The notes: generated from the sequence alone by a model not told the origin. Shown: positions 10,805 to 23,274, numbered from the stretch's first letter. The stretch is DNA of 64,000 bases from Symbiodinium natans (GCA_905221605.1 CAJNDS010002723.1:324001-388000), one strand, 5' to 3'. Numbers and translations: made by a program.

Positions 10805-12406
10805 ATGTGCTGCTGTTTTGGCAAGGGGACCCAGCAGAAAAACTTGGACGAGGTGAGCAAACAGACAGGCGAGTTGCGTGCTGCGTGCGCCAGTTTGCAG
10901 AAGCAGCTCCAAGAGATACCTGCGAAGATTGGGGAGTTGAATGGCCAGGCCCATGAAGAATCTCTGAAAACCACAGTGCTTGCAGAGAAGCTTCATGCTA
11001 TTGAAGCCGAGTTGGAAAAGTGCCGGGCCTCAAAGCCAGGCGCACACAATGGCGCACCGAAGGACATTGAGAAGCAGCACAGGTTCCGCGCAGCTGCGCA
11101 AGCCTTGGTTGAGGAGGCCCGACAGCTTGAGTCCATGGGTTTGGAGCCCGACATGCCACAGCTCTTGGTGGAGGCTTGGAGCTCTGAAGGCTTTTTGGGA
11201 GAGCAGTGGATCTCACCCGAATCGGTGTCTCCGCTGCAAATGTCTCCCATGGCCTTGTTCTCAAGGCCGGACGAGGGCAAGCCGGACGTTTCGACTCTGG
11301 ACACCTTGCCGAACCTTGAGCTCTATTTTCATGCGGATGCAGGCCCAGAAGGCTTCTTGATCTTCGGCATGCAGCTCTTTTGCATGGAGCCGACCGCCTT
11401 ATCCCAGACTCCCGACGACGTCAAGCTTTCAGTATGGCGTTGGGGTTGTGCGGGTGAAGGCGCGCCGAGCGCGCGCTCGGCTTCGGAGGTGCCAGGAACG
11501 GAGGCAGAGCAGGCAGAGCAGGCAAAGCAGGCAGAATGCTGGTTAGAAGCCATCAATGTGGGAGATGCCCTGAAGCATCCCCAAGGTGATCTCTGGCTTC
11601 AGGTCCCAGAGTCTGAGGCTGGCATCCCGGAGATGGTTCTTGGCAGGAATCACACCTACCTGAAGCACCTGCTTTCGAAGGACACCTTGATCTGCGTCTC
11701 GCGCGAGCACTTGAGGCTAAGATTCGATCCGCTTTCTGCGTGCCTCAGCCTTGACAACCTCAGCAGCAATCCAGTTCTCGTGGGTGGGACAATGATCCCT
11801 CCAGGAAGGAGAGGTACCAACCTCAGAAATGGTGATGTCGTCAGGTTGGTCGCCCCCTCTTCGCTTCTGCCAGGCCACCAGGGGCCTAAACAGCCACCAT
11901 CTGTCTCTGAAATGCCACTGTCGGAGGATGTGGATAACGTGGGTATGAATGTTCCAGAGATGGATGGGTTTGAGGAAGACGTGACAGGCTTGCGCTCGGA
12001 GCTTGCGTACCTCCTCTCTCTGCGGGTTCATCTCCATGCAGAAGAGCTCCGTTGTCACGCTGATGATTGCCGGGGCGGGGGTGGGGACCCACTCTACAAC
12101 GTCTCGGACGTTTCGGCACCTCCGACACAGTCACGAAGAGTCCTTTGCTGGACCTGCTGTCAAGAGCTGCGCAAGAACGCGTCGCTCAGGTTTGCGGTCA
12201 TCCCTGGAAGAGTGCTGCATGCTTCCTGGGACCTGTTGTGCCAGACCGATGCTCTCGCAACGCAGAGACAAGATAATCTACCCATGGCACAAGCAACTCC
12301 CGGTTGTGGAGTGTCTTGGGGTGTGGACTTTGAATCTGCGGAGCTGCGGCTACCAATCCTTACATCCTTCTCAAGGAGGGCGCTGGAGGACAGGTTCAGT
12401 AAATAG
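10805..12406 (+). CDS. FHA-domain protein with Cys-rich N-terminus
   Basis: A 533-codon frame from an ATG at 10805. It begins MCCCFGKG, a cysteine cluster of the kind that is palmitoylated and could tether the protein to membranes. Residues ~12-85 are a predicted coiled coil (alternating Gln, Glu, Leu, Lys). The middle is acidic with a short AEQAEQAKQAE repeat. Residues ~262-352 look like a forkhead-associated domain: VLGRNHTYLKHLL, then the core VSREHLRLRF (Ser-Arg-Glu-His in place of the family's SRxH), then LDNLSSNPVLVGG and LRNGDVVRL. FHA domains bind phosphothreonine peptides, so a role in phospho-dependent complex assembly is likely. The region after ~residue 360 is less convincing as protein and may include an unrecognised intron; the true 3' end may lie in exons near 13 kb. 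Neighbours are in the same direction. Confidence 0.7.
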   Translation: MCCCFGKGTQQKNLDEVSKQTGELRAACASLQKQLQEIPAKIGELNGQAHEESLKTTVLAEKLHAIEAELEKCRASKPGAHNGAPKDIEKQHRFRAAAQALVEEARQLESMGLEPDMPQLLVEAWSSEGFLGEQWISPESVSPLQMSPMALFSRPDEGKPDVSTLDTLPNLELYFHADAGPEGFLIFGMQLFCMEPTALSQTPDDVKLSVWRWGCAGEGAPSARSASEVPGTEAEQAEQAKQAECWLEAINVGDALKHPQGDLWLQVPESEAGIPEMVLGRNHTYLKHLLSKDTLICVSREHLRLRFDPLSACLSLDNLSSNPVLVGGTMIPPGRRGTNLRNGDVVRLVAPSSLLPGHQGPKQPPSVSEMPLSEDVDNVGMNVPEMDGFEEDVTGLRSELAYLLSLRVHLHAEELRCHADDCRGGGGDPLYNVSDVSAPPTQSRRVLCWTCCQELRKNASLRFAVIPGRVLHASWDLLCQTDALATQRQDNLPMAQATPGCGVSWGVDFESAELRLPILTSFSRRALEDRFSK

Positions 12407-12940
12407 GGGCACAAAAGGGTCCAGCTCAGAAATTGCCTTAAAAAACTCGAATCGCCATAAACGCACGAGCATGAAGCATCAAAAGCTCGATCTCCAAGTG
12501 CTGAGACGGTTTCGTCTCGTTCTTTTTTGCTGCCTCTCCTCGGTCAAGAGTATGTTTGAGGTTTGAGGTTACACAAATTGAATGATGCAAGGGATGCAAG
12601 GGTGGCGGGGGGTTAGTGAAGTGCCCTTAGGTCCTCCCTCCCCTCTCAATTCTTGGGCGCAGCGATGCGCAGCGCACCTTACGCAGTGGCAAAGCCAGAC
12701 TTGTGCCAGGAATGCATCCTTCACCCTTCGTTTCTGCCCGACAACCCCGGACTTCCATTAGGGACAGGTCCTGTGCCTTAGCCAGAAATCCAGACTCTAC
12801 ACCAAAAGAAGCATCAAAAGAAAGCATGCTCCCCTGCAAGCTTTCAGCACATGTGAGCAACAGTCTGACCAAACGCCCCCAAAACTGCCCAAACTCTCCA
12901 TCCTTGGCCCCTCCTGTCCTGTCCGACTGCCCATTTGAGA
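12407..12940. other. Spacer or intron
   Basis: No coding evidence. It may be an intron if the FHA gene continues into the exons at 12.95-13.45 kb, but I cannot show a splice. Confidence 0.4.
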
Positions 12941-12949
12941 GTTGCAAGC

Positions 12950-13870
12950 TTTTCTGTGCAAGGCACAGACACCAGATGGCTGCAGAGTGGATGGCCCCAA
13001 CATCGAATCCCTGCAAGCAGAGCTGATCGCAGCAGAAGACGAGGCAGAGAAGAGCCTTGGTGAGGTCGTAGACTTGGCGGCGCAGGCAGGCATAAACCCT
13101 GGTGAGACTTGCTTCGTTCATGCCCCGCTGACAGAGCCAGTGTCTGATCCACGGGATATTTGGGCTTTGCAAGCTCATGCGGCCACGCTGAAGGCGGAAA
13201 TCGGGCGTTTGCAACGCTTGCATGCAGAATCTCAGATGGAAGTGACACCAAAGGATGCGAAACCAGCACCTTGCAATGCACTCACGCTTGACACCGACCA
13301 CTCCGACCATTCCGACCATTCCCACCATTCCGACCATTCCGACCATGCCGCTGACGTCGACTCGAGCGAGGACTGTGCAGAAGTTATCAGCGGCACGAAG
13401 AACGACCAGTCTGCCGACGACAAGGTGGATGAGGTCTGTTGCGCTGCATGGGTCAAATGCAGGCTTCTCGACCGAGAGCTCTGGTTCTTCTCTGCCAGGA
13501 TGCAGCACCCGCTCCGAAGCCGTCCAGGCCTGGAAGCTTCTTGCACTCAATCCATTTTTTCCATCACTTTGGTGTCGACTCATTGTTTTTTCAGGTCGCA
13601 TGATCTGACATATCTGTCATGCAGGCGGATCCTTCACGATGCCGAACCTCTTCGAGCATCAGGACACACATCGGCCGCTTAACAATTTTGACACGTTCTG
13701 ATTCTAAACAGGCCTGGACCCTGAAGCTGCGGCGAACCACCAACGCCTGATGCAGCTTCTACGTGGCGGCTCGGGTATGTCCGGACCTGAGAAATCTGGA
13801 AGAGTTGGCGGCCTACATGCTTTTCTTCTTGCAAAGGCTGTACAAGCACGAGCTCCTGCAGATCAGTTCT
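12950..13870 (+). CDS. Exons of an unidentified coiled-coil protein with Asp-His-Ser repeats
   Basis: At least three exon-like segments on the + strand. About 12960-13099 reads a helical Glu/Ala-rich stretch (IESLQAELIAAEDEAEKSLG) ending at a GT. About 13140-13420 continues the helix (ALQAHAATLKAEIGRL) and then has a Asp-His-Ser tripeptide repeat at 13285-13350, followed by an acidic tail. About 13712-13870 (after CAG) reads LDPEAAANHQRLMQLLRGGS and more. Exact borders, start codon and relation to the FHA gene are not resolved. No family recognised. The His/Asp repeat could bind metal, but this is speculation from composition only. Confidence 0.45.
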
Positions 13871-14215
13871 GAGCTGCAGAGACCGGCCACGACCCCGGGC
13901 AACCTTCCAGATGTCTGCCGCATCTCTGTTTTGTTTGTCATCATCTGCAGCAGCTTGCCTGGAAAGGACTTTGGCGACAAGACCTTGACTGCCGGTCTCA
14001 CTGCCATCGTATCAAGCTCAGAAGCTTCGCTTAGCTTGGCTTCCTGATGCCCCCGACCCTCGCAGGCGCTGCGGTTTATCCCTCTAGGGTTTAGGGTTGC
14101 GGTTTTCTTCAAGGGTTGGGTGGGCTCAACCCGACGGCACTTGGTGGGGAAGAGGCCTCGGCATGGCAACGTTCGCATCTGGGTTCGCCACGGGGTGATT
14201 GAAGTCACGGTTTAA

Positions 14216-14690
14216 CGGGGGGGGGGGAGGTGGAGGGGGGATGGGGGATGGCTGGGGGGAGGGGGGGGGCGCTGGGGCGTACCCGCGCGTTTTGGGGTAT
14301 AGGTTCTCACCTCCGAAACCCATCCAACATGCGGTTCAGGAAACCAAATGATCCTGAGAACTGGTTTCACGCGATTCAGGAAACCACACGATAAAAGGAA
14401 ACTGCTTGGTTCATGAATCCATGGGGGGTGGGGGTGTGGGTGTGCGGGGTGGGTCGGGGGTGGGTGGGAATTATAGCGTTCATGTCGAGGGTGCTCTAAA
14501 AAAGAATTGTGCTTTCCTAAATATGTGGTTCAGCCGAATACGTGGTTTCCAGTTTCCTGAATCCGCGGTTTTCGAATGTGCGCGTGTAGTTTCTCGAATG
14601 CGCAAGTTGGTTGCCCGACGTTTTTCGAATCACTTTTTTCCAATTTCCGACTCCGCGTTATCAGTTTCCGAATCCGTGGCTGCAGCACCC
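14216..14690. repeat. G-rich blocks plus degenerate GGTTTCNNGAATCCG-type repeats
   Basis: Two G-runs with short A/T interruptions (14216-14270 and 14423-14466) flank and precede irregular copies of a motif like TTTCCTGAATCCGCGG (seen near 14334, 14378, 14551, 14596, 14627 and 14665). The G blocks could form quadruplexes. No known element recognised. Confidence 0.5.
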
Positions 14691-14955
14691 CCTCTCTTTG
14701 AAATCCGAATGCCGAAGCCTTGTAGGGAGAACGATCTCCTCCCTTCAGGGCTTGGGGCTTAGGACTTCCCACCCGTCTTCCGACATTCATCCCGCCTGCG
14801 ATGATGCACCTTTCTGCTCTTGTTTTTCGTGGGCGCATCGGCTGAACAAGGTGAAGCTGCAGCTTGTGCCTGCACCTGGATTGGAGTTATCGAGGTGAGT
14901 CGCTGGGGTTTGCTTAAGACGCATTTGCCATCAATTTGCATGACTTCGACGTCCG

Positions 14956-15006
14956 TGGCATGTCGTGGCATGTCGTGGCATGTTGTGGCATGTTGTGGCG
15001 TGTCGC
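14956..15006. repeat. CATGTCGTGG decamer repeat
   Basis: About five near-perfect copies of a 10-base unit (CATGTCGTGG, then CATGTTGTGG). Short tandem repeat. Confidence 0.75.
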
Positions 15007-18000
15007 AGCCCGTCAGGCTCCACCTTGAGCTTCATGCCGATGCAAGGGCCTATGTTTGCATGTGGTCATGTATGCTCAGGGCCTAACGGGCCTAGTCGTG
15101 CTTGAGGCCGCTGCGCTCCATTGCGAGTGCGATGGCCAGCCTGTTCACGACGACGTGCTGCCCGCATCCTTTGATCGGCTGCAACCCCAGCTCCAGATAT
15201 TCAGCAACTTCACATCCAAAAGCACGTTTCTACATTGGAACGGCAGGACATGGCATGCAAACTGAGGGGTGGCTCGTCGTTCATTCTGGAGTTTGAGCTC
15301 ATGGAGGCCATGACATGTTATGATCTCGTGCAGCACCGCGAACTGCTGCTTTGGCTTAGTACCCGCTGTGCAGTGCTCAGGTCCTGTGTCAACCACCCTC
15401 GCTGAACTTGCAGGCTGCAGACGATCCGCAAAAGCTTTGCGCGCTCGTGCGCACAAGTGCAGACTCTCAAAACTGGCTTGTGCAGGCAGAACTGACCGCG
15501 GCTACCGTGGCTACAGATGAGATGGCATCGGACAGTGTTTCTAGGCAGCATCTTGAACTCGTTGCGGGACTTTCTGGGAGCTTTGGCATTGGAACCAAGG
15601 TCCAGTCATGTCATTTGCATGTTCGGCTGCCAGTGTTTCGCCCTCGGACCTGGGCTCTGGGACTCAGCTTCTGAAGCCGAAAAGCATTGGTTTGCAATTT
15701 CAGGCTCATTACAACATTTCTGGAGCCATGGCACTGCAGTTTTGATGAGGCAGGGCATATCGGTACACTGCCGTACACTTGCGTGCACTGCCGTACGCTG
15801 CGGCGTGATCTTGCAGAGAAACTTGCCAGGAGTGGGTCGCGCCCGACCTGCAGGCAAGACTCCAGGATAATCTTGGATGTCTAGTTCTGCTCAAAAGAAA
15901 ATTTTGCTTCTGGCTTGGACCAGGCAGCTTCCGAGCAAAAGGTGCCCAGTTCCGTGGCATGCTCAGATGGCTCGTTGATGTTTGCTGCGAAATGTCTGCT
16001 GCGAGAATCGCTGAATCAAGGTGGTGATGGCGTCCCGGGCTAAGTCTTTGCATGAAGAACTGGGTTTCAGACTGCGCGGGTGTGGACTGAGCTTTTTAGT
16101 CGAGATGCGTTAAGACGCGAGCTTAAGATGTGCTAGGACCGTAAAGACCGTTTAGATTTCTCGGAGAGTCTCAAAAGCCCCCGCAGGGATGCAGAGGTCG
16201 TTGAGTCACTCTCGTTTGGCGGTGCTTTGCCGTTGCCTCGGGACGTGTTGCGAGAGATTGCATTTTCTCCAAAAAGATGAGTGTTTTAGGCACTGCTCCT
16301 CACGAGCGGAGACAAGGGCACGTTTTGCGGCGCGGCTGTCTTGGGCTGAGAGGGACTCCTGAGACAGTCTCGATCCTTCATGGTTTCGCAGTGAGGCGGG
16401 AACACGGATGCACGCATGAGATGCAGGCACGGGCCCTCACAAGCATCGTCTCGCCGTTATGAAAGCTCCTAGAAATGCCTGAAGGTAGTTCTTGTGCAGT
16501 TGTCGAGCTTGGATGCCGTCTCCTGAGATCCATAGCGACTGACCGGCTGCGCTTCAAGAAAGCAGCTCCTTGCAAGAACAGTCTAAGGATGGCAAGCTAG
16601 CCCTGGCCGCAAAGAGCCAGGACGCTGCCTGTCATGCGTTCTCCATGCTTTCGGGTTCGTGGTCGGTGCCATTGTTAGTTGAGTTGAGGGTGTGGAGATG
16701 TGTGGAGATGTGTGGAACGTGAATCTGTGAGGACCTGCGGCTCGCCGAAGCAGTGCTGGCTGCGGTCATGTGCCTGGCTTAGGCTTCGAGGATCTGTCGC
16801 CGTAGTGAGCTCCTCGCCTACGAGTAGAGACACGTGTCGGTCAGTCCCAGGTCTGTCCTCGCGCCTGCTTTGGACAAGCTTGACAGCTGACTGGCAGACT
16901 TATGCGGACTTCTTGCACGACTTGTGCTTTTGGAACAAGGAGTCTGAGTCAAGCATTTCGGTGTGAGTCTTTTACCAAGATTGGAGAGTCCAATGAGCGA
17001 TCATCAAGAACTCTTGAGATTCCCAGTGGTAGTTCGTGCAGTGGTTTGTGATTGTCAGTTCTCAAACTGCGATTGCAGGCAGTCTGAATCTCTGACCTCC
17101 GACGCGCTCCGCTTCTGATAAGTGGGCATCAACCACTTGCCACCCCGGAAGGACTGACTTAACGAGAAGTGACAGCCTGCACAAGCCAACCACCTGCTCA
17201 AGGGCGGTTTCATATCTTCGGTGTTGCGTTCCGGTTTTCTGTGCACTTCATTGCTGCACAGGAAATTGACTCCCAGTTCTCGGGCAACGGTCAGGTACGC
17301 GCGGCTGTGGTGCGCGGAGGGGGGTTTCCGTGGATCAACGCCTGGTAACCGCGGTTCTCGGGCATGGGCAGTGTCTACAGTGCGCGATCATATGTTGATG
17401 GAGACTCTGACTCACGGGTGCAGCATGGAAAGCCGAGTCTCACACCCGATGGTGCCGAAGACTGCGACCCAAGTTCTCCAAGTCCTCGGTCAGCAGCGGC
17501 CGGATCTCGGGCCGCATGCCCGCAAAGCAGAAGACGAACAGGAGAGAAGCTGTTGGCATGATGCTGGAGTTCTGAAGCCCTGCAAACCCTGGTGCCTGGA
17601 CTTTCGCAGAGCTGGCCGCACATCAAAGATGCTTGCATGGTTGTTGCGTGGGTTGCGTGACGAAAAAGAGCGTTTCTGACCTAGCTGCTGACTTTGGATG
17701 GGGTTCATTGGGGCTTGTTAGTCGAGATGCTTGACGCTTGATTGCAGCTGTGGCCCTCGCAGGTGGTGTTCAGGTGCCTCTTGGATCCAACATGAAGATG
17801 GTGAGATGCTCGGGTTGCTAACGGGTTCCTCGGGCCGAGTCAGTTTCCTTGTTTTGTCGGAAATGCGTCCCTCGATGTCAGTTGATCATGGCCTTGCCAA
17901 CACTTCTCTTTCTGCACCTCTTTATGGGCCTGTGTCTCAGATTTAGCTGCAGAGTGAATCAGCTTCATTCTTGACAGCGCGGTGCTGCAAGTGTACCCGA

Positions 18001-19287
18001 AAAAGGTCCCGTATTGTGGTCAGCAGCTTTGTGCAGCGGCGGCGTGAGCCTGGCACACGCTGCTTTGCGGGACCGTGTGTCCCCCAGATTCCTCTTGTGC
18101 TTAGGACATGTTCATGTAATGAGAGAGGTGGCGTCATGCAGAGTCAGGCGGCTCTTCCGCCCTAGAAGCCAAAGCTTGGCAGGTGATGATGTTGACAAGC
18201 TGGATGATGCAGATGACAGGGACGGAGACTCGTCTTGGCGCTGACCCCAGCATGGCCGCCGCAGGCAGTGCTGCAGGCAGTGCCGCAAGAGAGGCAGTTC
18301 AGGCTTTGTCTTACCGAGTCTTACCTGTCACATCTGCAAGTTGGCCAACGATAGCTGAGGAGAGGACGCATCCGTGAGCTGCCCTGATGCAGCGAACTCG
18401 GCCATCCAGCAATATCCAGCACAACACAGGACTCTGCAGTGACTAAGATTGTCTAAGTGACTCTATGCCTCATCGTTTTTCATCGATTTCCGGGCCGAGG
18501 TTCTGCGAATCGCATCGTTTTTCACCTCAATGCGTGCACATGCTGAGCTCCTGTGGCGGCTTCATGCCCACAGGTTGCTTTGAAGCTGTAACACAGCTTC
18601 TGAAATGGCTCTCGTTGCTTAAGCCTAGCTTCCTAGCAGCTAAGGCTGCTGTCAAGATTGTCAGCTCGTGCGACGGCTGGTTTTTGCTTCGTACTCAACT
18701 CAACTAAAACACCACAAGCAACAGGTTCGAGCACCGTACTGGTATTGCATCGCGCTCAAGTACAGGATTTTCCGTTGTGCAGCTTAGCATGACTTATGCG
18801 GCATCTCTTCTTGCTGGCGCATCTGTGGAGTGTCCGCTCTTTTACGCGGACCTTCACTTTCTCCGTGCAGTGGAGGTCCCAGCCCCGTGCTATCCCGTGC
18901 TTCAGCCCGAGGTCGAAGGCACTCTGCTGATCTCTGCTTCGTGAGCTTCCCGGAGTCATTGTACGTCACATACGTCACGATACGTGGTAGTCGAGGATGT
19001 TTTGCTTCCGTTGAACTGTTTGGCAGAGCGTGCTGGCGGGCAGAAGATTCAAAGACAGGAACAGCCAGTTGAGCAAAAGGCAAAAGTGGCGATTCCAGAA
19101 CCACTCCGATCATGTGCATAAGGAGGACAGATGTTGAAGGCAATGCTCTGGGGGAAGCAGGTTCGAGCCGGTAGATGCCAGAAGCTTCATGAAAATGTTC
19201 CCAGGAAAAGTAACCCAAACTCTGGGCAGCCGTGGGGCAAGTCTTTGGTGTAGCGGTGGAGCAGCATAATGCAAGTGTAGCATCCTC

Positions 19288-19380
19288 TTCGGGGTTCAGG
19301 GGCTCAAGGGCTCAGGGTTTGAGAGGGTTCAGGGTCTTGGGGCTTTGGGAGTTGAAGATTGGGGGTTAGGGTTCAGGCCC
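19288..19380. repeat. Degenerate telomere-like GGGTT(C/T)AGGG tract
   Basis: Repeated GGGTTCAGGG, GGCTCAGGG and GGGTTAGGG units. Similar degenerate tracts occur at about 14084, 27064-27180, 28975 and 42848, and true TTTAGGG arrays at 54.7-54.96 kb. Confidence 0.55.
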
Positions 19381-20033
19381 ACGTGCTACGCACTTGGGCT
19401 AGCTTATGTTTGGTTTCGGCTATCCCCTCAACTACACGACATGGATGCTGATCGGAGAACCCACACCCAGCGCAGGAGGCCAGCGCTAGCCAGAAAAGTT
19501 GCGATTTTGCGGCATTCGTCCAGTACCAAAGACACAGAAAGTCACGAGCCCACACGGTTGCCAGGCATCTAGCTCTTCTTGAGACTTGTCGGCAGAGAGC
19601 CGTAACCCTCCCAACCTCCCCACGGAGCGGTTTTGTTGCTCTGTGCCAGAACACTGGCGACCGGTTGCACAGAGGGCAAGCCCGAAAAGCTGTATTATTA
19701 TCTGTTTCCGAGGCACTGGCTGCTGTAGCCCTTGCGATTCTGCGACGAGGCTCTTGGCCAGGCCTTGCTCTAAAGATGTTGAAAGACTTCCCACACAGGG
19801 ACCCTCACTTGCCGATAGATTTGCACGCCTGAGCGGATGCAGATGACATTCCCTGCTTCGGCGTACCCATGCTTCGTGCAAGGGGACAGTTTGCGGCCCA
19901 GATCCGAATGCATTTCAACATGTCACAAGGCAGCTAAACTTCCGCCAGCAATGTGCAACTGCACACTTGTACAGGGTCTTTGTGAAGAGCTCTCTGGCCC
20001 CGTGGGAAGTATCCGCCGAGGACATGTGTTTCG

Positions 20034-20640
20034 ATGGAACGGGAGTTGCTGGGACTAGATCCCTCGTCAGTTCAGGAGAGGCAGGACTTGGAGGACGATG
20101 AGTCCGAAGAGCTGGAAGATGATCTGGGCGTGCCGAAGCTCACAAGGCCCGAGGGCAGTTGCGCGGGAGCTTGCATATGCTTGCATGTTGTGTGGCAGGG
20201 CCGTACTGGAGCCTTTACAGATCTCTGGTGTGCAGGTCGGCTTTGAACATGGAGCCTTCCAGGCAAGACCAGGACAAGCTCGACCTTGATGCAGCTTCTT
20301 GCTGGCAGCCGGTTGACCCGCGAGCAGACGACAACCACAAAAACAATCCAACTCTCGGAGTTCATGCATTTCTTTGCTATTCCCGTATTCTTCTTCGTGC
20401 GGCTGAGCTTGCTGGTACACGCTCCGCTAGACTTTGTTTGCCTAACATCTTTTTAACGTTGGATCTTGTTGCTGGAGATTTGCTTAGAGATTTTGCATTG
20501 CTTTGGGGATTTCTCTCACGCTTCTGTGGGGCTGATGGACCTTGCAGGAAGCTGCTCCCCTCTCCGTCCCCCCTCAATCCATGGAGAGCGCGCCCGTGGC
20601 TGATCCGTTTGTATTGCAAAGGGTACTGACTTCGTCACCT
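20034..20640 (+). CDS. Exon cluster of an unidentified acidic protein
   Basis: An ATG at 20034 opens a frame reading MERELLGLDPSSVQERQDLE and a strongly acidic run up to about 20150. After AG acceptors, further segments look coding: ~20248-20370 (MEPSRQDQDKLDLDAASCWQ) and ~20550-20620 (EAAPLSVPPQSMESAPVADP). They alternate with probable short introns. No domain recognised, and the frame links are not proven. T-rich sequence follows from 20.66 kb. Confidence 0.35.
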
Positions 20641-20649
20641 CCTTCTTTC

Positions 20650-22780
20650 ATGCCCTCAAACGCCATGTCTGCTGCCTTTTGTTGTTTTTGTTTGCTTTAT
20701 GTTAGAACTGTGTGTTTGTCCTTGCCCTTTTTTGTTACAAGATTGGAGTATGTTGCATGTCGATCATGGTCTGTAACGCACCCAGCGCACCAAAAGTTAC
20801 ATTTTCGTTATCGCTATTTGCTTTCGTTGTGTGTTTTCATGCTTCTCTCAAAAGGAGAGTTTTCGGAATCAGAACTGTTCTGCTTTTCGTCGACTGTGTT
20901 ACTTTAGTGCATCAGAACACAGGCTGCATGTGTCAGTGCCAGTCGTGAAGAGTTTGCTGCAATTACTTTAAGCAGTCCATGTTGCCCTCGAAGTTTGTTG
21001 GATAGTGCAGGATACTTTACGGTTTGGTATGGTTTTGTGTTTGCAAGAGGGGGGCATTCAGCAACCAGCATAGCTTCACGAACACGAAAATGTAACGCTT
21101 CTGCTTTGCATATCTATAGATGAAAGAGTCTGCACGAGGGGAGGAAGAACTCGGCATTCGTAGACCAAGAGGTGCTACATGAGATGTGTCAATAGGTCAT
21201 GACCTTGACTCCTCCTTTCATATCAATGCGAAGGCAAACTGTGTTGAAGATCTGGTCCTTAGATGCTTTGAGGGAAGACGTTAATACTGGATGACTAAGC
21301 GGTTTACCAACGGTAATTTTGACTTCTCCCACGCTGAAGAATGAATGGTTAAGGACTAACTGTGTTAACCCGAAACCTAAGACGGAACACCACAGTTGTT
21401 GTGTGAAATTTTCCAGCACTATCTCTAGCTTCTTGTCTGTGCGTGCACTGCATAGAAAGGTTTGATTATAATGGAAGTTTCTTTGAGTACTTTTTGCGCA
21501 CACTCGCTTCAAGTCAGTACCTAAGTGGTAGCAGGGGCGTATGGTATGCATGTGTGGACAACTCAACCTCAAAAAGCACAAATGGGTCCTCCCCGGTATT
21601 GGCAGGCGAGCTCTCTTTCTTGATGAACCTCATGTCCGAGACGTCTGACTCAGATCACCAAAGCAAACAGATCTGATGGAAGAAGTGCTGTCGCCGATTT
21701 GTCACTTTACATACATGCCAGCCTGCTCCTAAGTACTCCTGCCAACTTCCAAGTCCACAATGTGCAGATGTGGGAAGAGTTTGGCACGGAGCGTCAGATT
21801 TCTAATGGTGCTAGCTTCGATACGGCCGCACGAAGGCTTGAGGTCTCAGGTAGTCCTTTCGATGGTCAAGAAATGCTTCCAGTTTCCAGTCTCAAAGAGC
21901 TTTGAAAACTTGGGTTTTGGACACCCAGGTTGAAATGTTTCTGAAATTACACCGTTCTTGCTTTCTCTGTTTACCACCACTTTGCGATATACAGGTAAAA
22001 TCATTTGCTAGACGAGGAGGTGCATGACATTGCAGCGAAGTGTTTGAACTTATGGCGCCGAGGTTAGCGCGATGGTTCGAGGAGAACTGACCAACGCAGG
22101 CTTCAAAGCGACTCGCATCGGCAAGAAGAGACTTCAACGGGCATGTAGGGCGATTTGTACTTGAGGTTCAGAAGCCTTGTGCGGATAGTCCCCTGGATGG
22201 GTGATAGGTGGTGCGATTCTCAATACCAAACTGGTTTGGATCCAGGAGCAACACGGAAGACTGTTTCGCTTACAAATAAACGGAGTGCTGGTACGACCCG
22301 CCGAGAGAAGGTGTCCGTGAGCACTCCTCCTTCGTGGTCTTGTCAGGGAACAGTGACCCCACAACCCAGGATGTCCTGCTCATCAGGCGATGCTACTATC
22401 CCTCACTACACAAAGCTTGCTCAACTCGGACGGCTGAATGCCCAGGGATCGTTCTCGAGATCCTCAGTTCGTCGTCACCGATCCAAGTAACTAAGTTCGG
22501 GCTGGATGATCATGGCCTCCGACCCCTTCACAACTTAGTCATGTCCAGGTAAAAGCACTCGACGAGGAGCTGTCCACGGCCCCTCGGTGTTCTTGATGTG
22601 AGGGACTGTGCAATGTCGCGTGCAGCTGGCTCATGGTCCGTGTTCGCTGCAATATCCTTCAGTGATTTTCGGTTGTGCCTTCAGGAGCATTTGCATGAGC
22701 CTTCAAAAGCAATCAAGTTAGAAGCGTCAAGCCAGTATCGCGGGGCATGTGAACCTGAACTGTGCAACAGAGCAACGAGG
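20650..22780. other. T-rich then AT-richer intergenic region
   Basis: A T/G-rich strand-asymmetric stretch (20660-20910) is followed by lower-GC sequence to about 22.6 kb. Frames here are short and unconvincing. I see no gene, RNA gene or repeat array that I can support. Confidence 0.5.
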
Positions 22781-22785
22781 ATGTT

Positions 22786-23270
22786 ATGAGCACCCAGCAG
22801 CAGCCTGGAAATCTTCAGGATCTGGTTGGGGCGGGTGATGCGGAAGTTCTCCGAGCGGCGGCAGCGGCATTGAAACAGACGCTTTGCTAGAATGTGGATG
22901 TTGGGTTAAGTACAAAATGTAAGTGCGCGGAACATGCGTTGGTGTTACCGGAACTTCTCTCAACCGCTACATAGCCGCTACATATGACCAGACTTGCTGG
23001 TCTGGAGGCATGCATTTCAGCGGGAGGCTCCAACAGAGGAGATCTCGGCAACTGCAAAGTTCACATCCAAGATCTTTTCTTGCAAGTGCCGCGCAGAGTT
23101 GACTCGCTGGGTTGACACGCATATTTCACGCTGGATTGAGGTACATGCACCCATGCACCCACGCTCCCTAACCGCAGGACCTGCTGGAGTCGCTCCAGGA
23201 CCTGCTTGCCGGGCAGAAGGCGGACCCATTGGTCGCGGCGTCGCTGATGCCCCTCGAATTACACGGCAGT
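22786..23270 (+). CDS. Exon-like segments of an unidentified helical protein
   Basis: An ATG at 22786 opens a frame reading MSTQQQPGNLQDLVGAGDAE and an Ala-rich helix, to a TAG at 22888-22890. About 23180-23265, after a CAG, reads DLLESLQDLLAGQKADPLVA. A middle segment (~23030-23145) reads EEISATAKFTSKIFSC. All are in the + direction and look like short exons between introns. No family recognised, and the downstream end is not found. Confidence 0.35.
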
Positions 23271-23274
23271 TTGA

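Larger units (their letters stand above)
13880..20033. other. Mostly non-coding region with scattered exon-like fragments
   Basis: No gene can be assembled. Exon-like pieces on the + strand include ~15408-15600 (frame AADDPQKLCALVRTSADSQN) and ~18182-18330 (acidic DDVDKLDDADDRDGD and an Ala-rich piece). The rest holds a degenerate telomere-like tract near 14084-14100, G-rich blocks (14216-14270 and 14423-14466), a degenerate GAATCCG-type repeat (14335-14690), a CATGTCGTGG repeat (14957-15006) and a GGGTTCAGGG-type tract (19291-19380). Confidence 0.45.

Noticed and set aside
22160-22215. Resemblance to the 3' half of 5S rRNA (GGATAGTCCCCTGGATGGGTGA)
   Set aside because: Only a short stretch matches and about 12 bases are missing between the conserved blocks; not enough for a 5S gene or pseudogene call.
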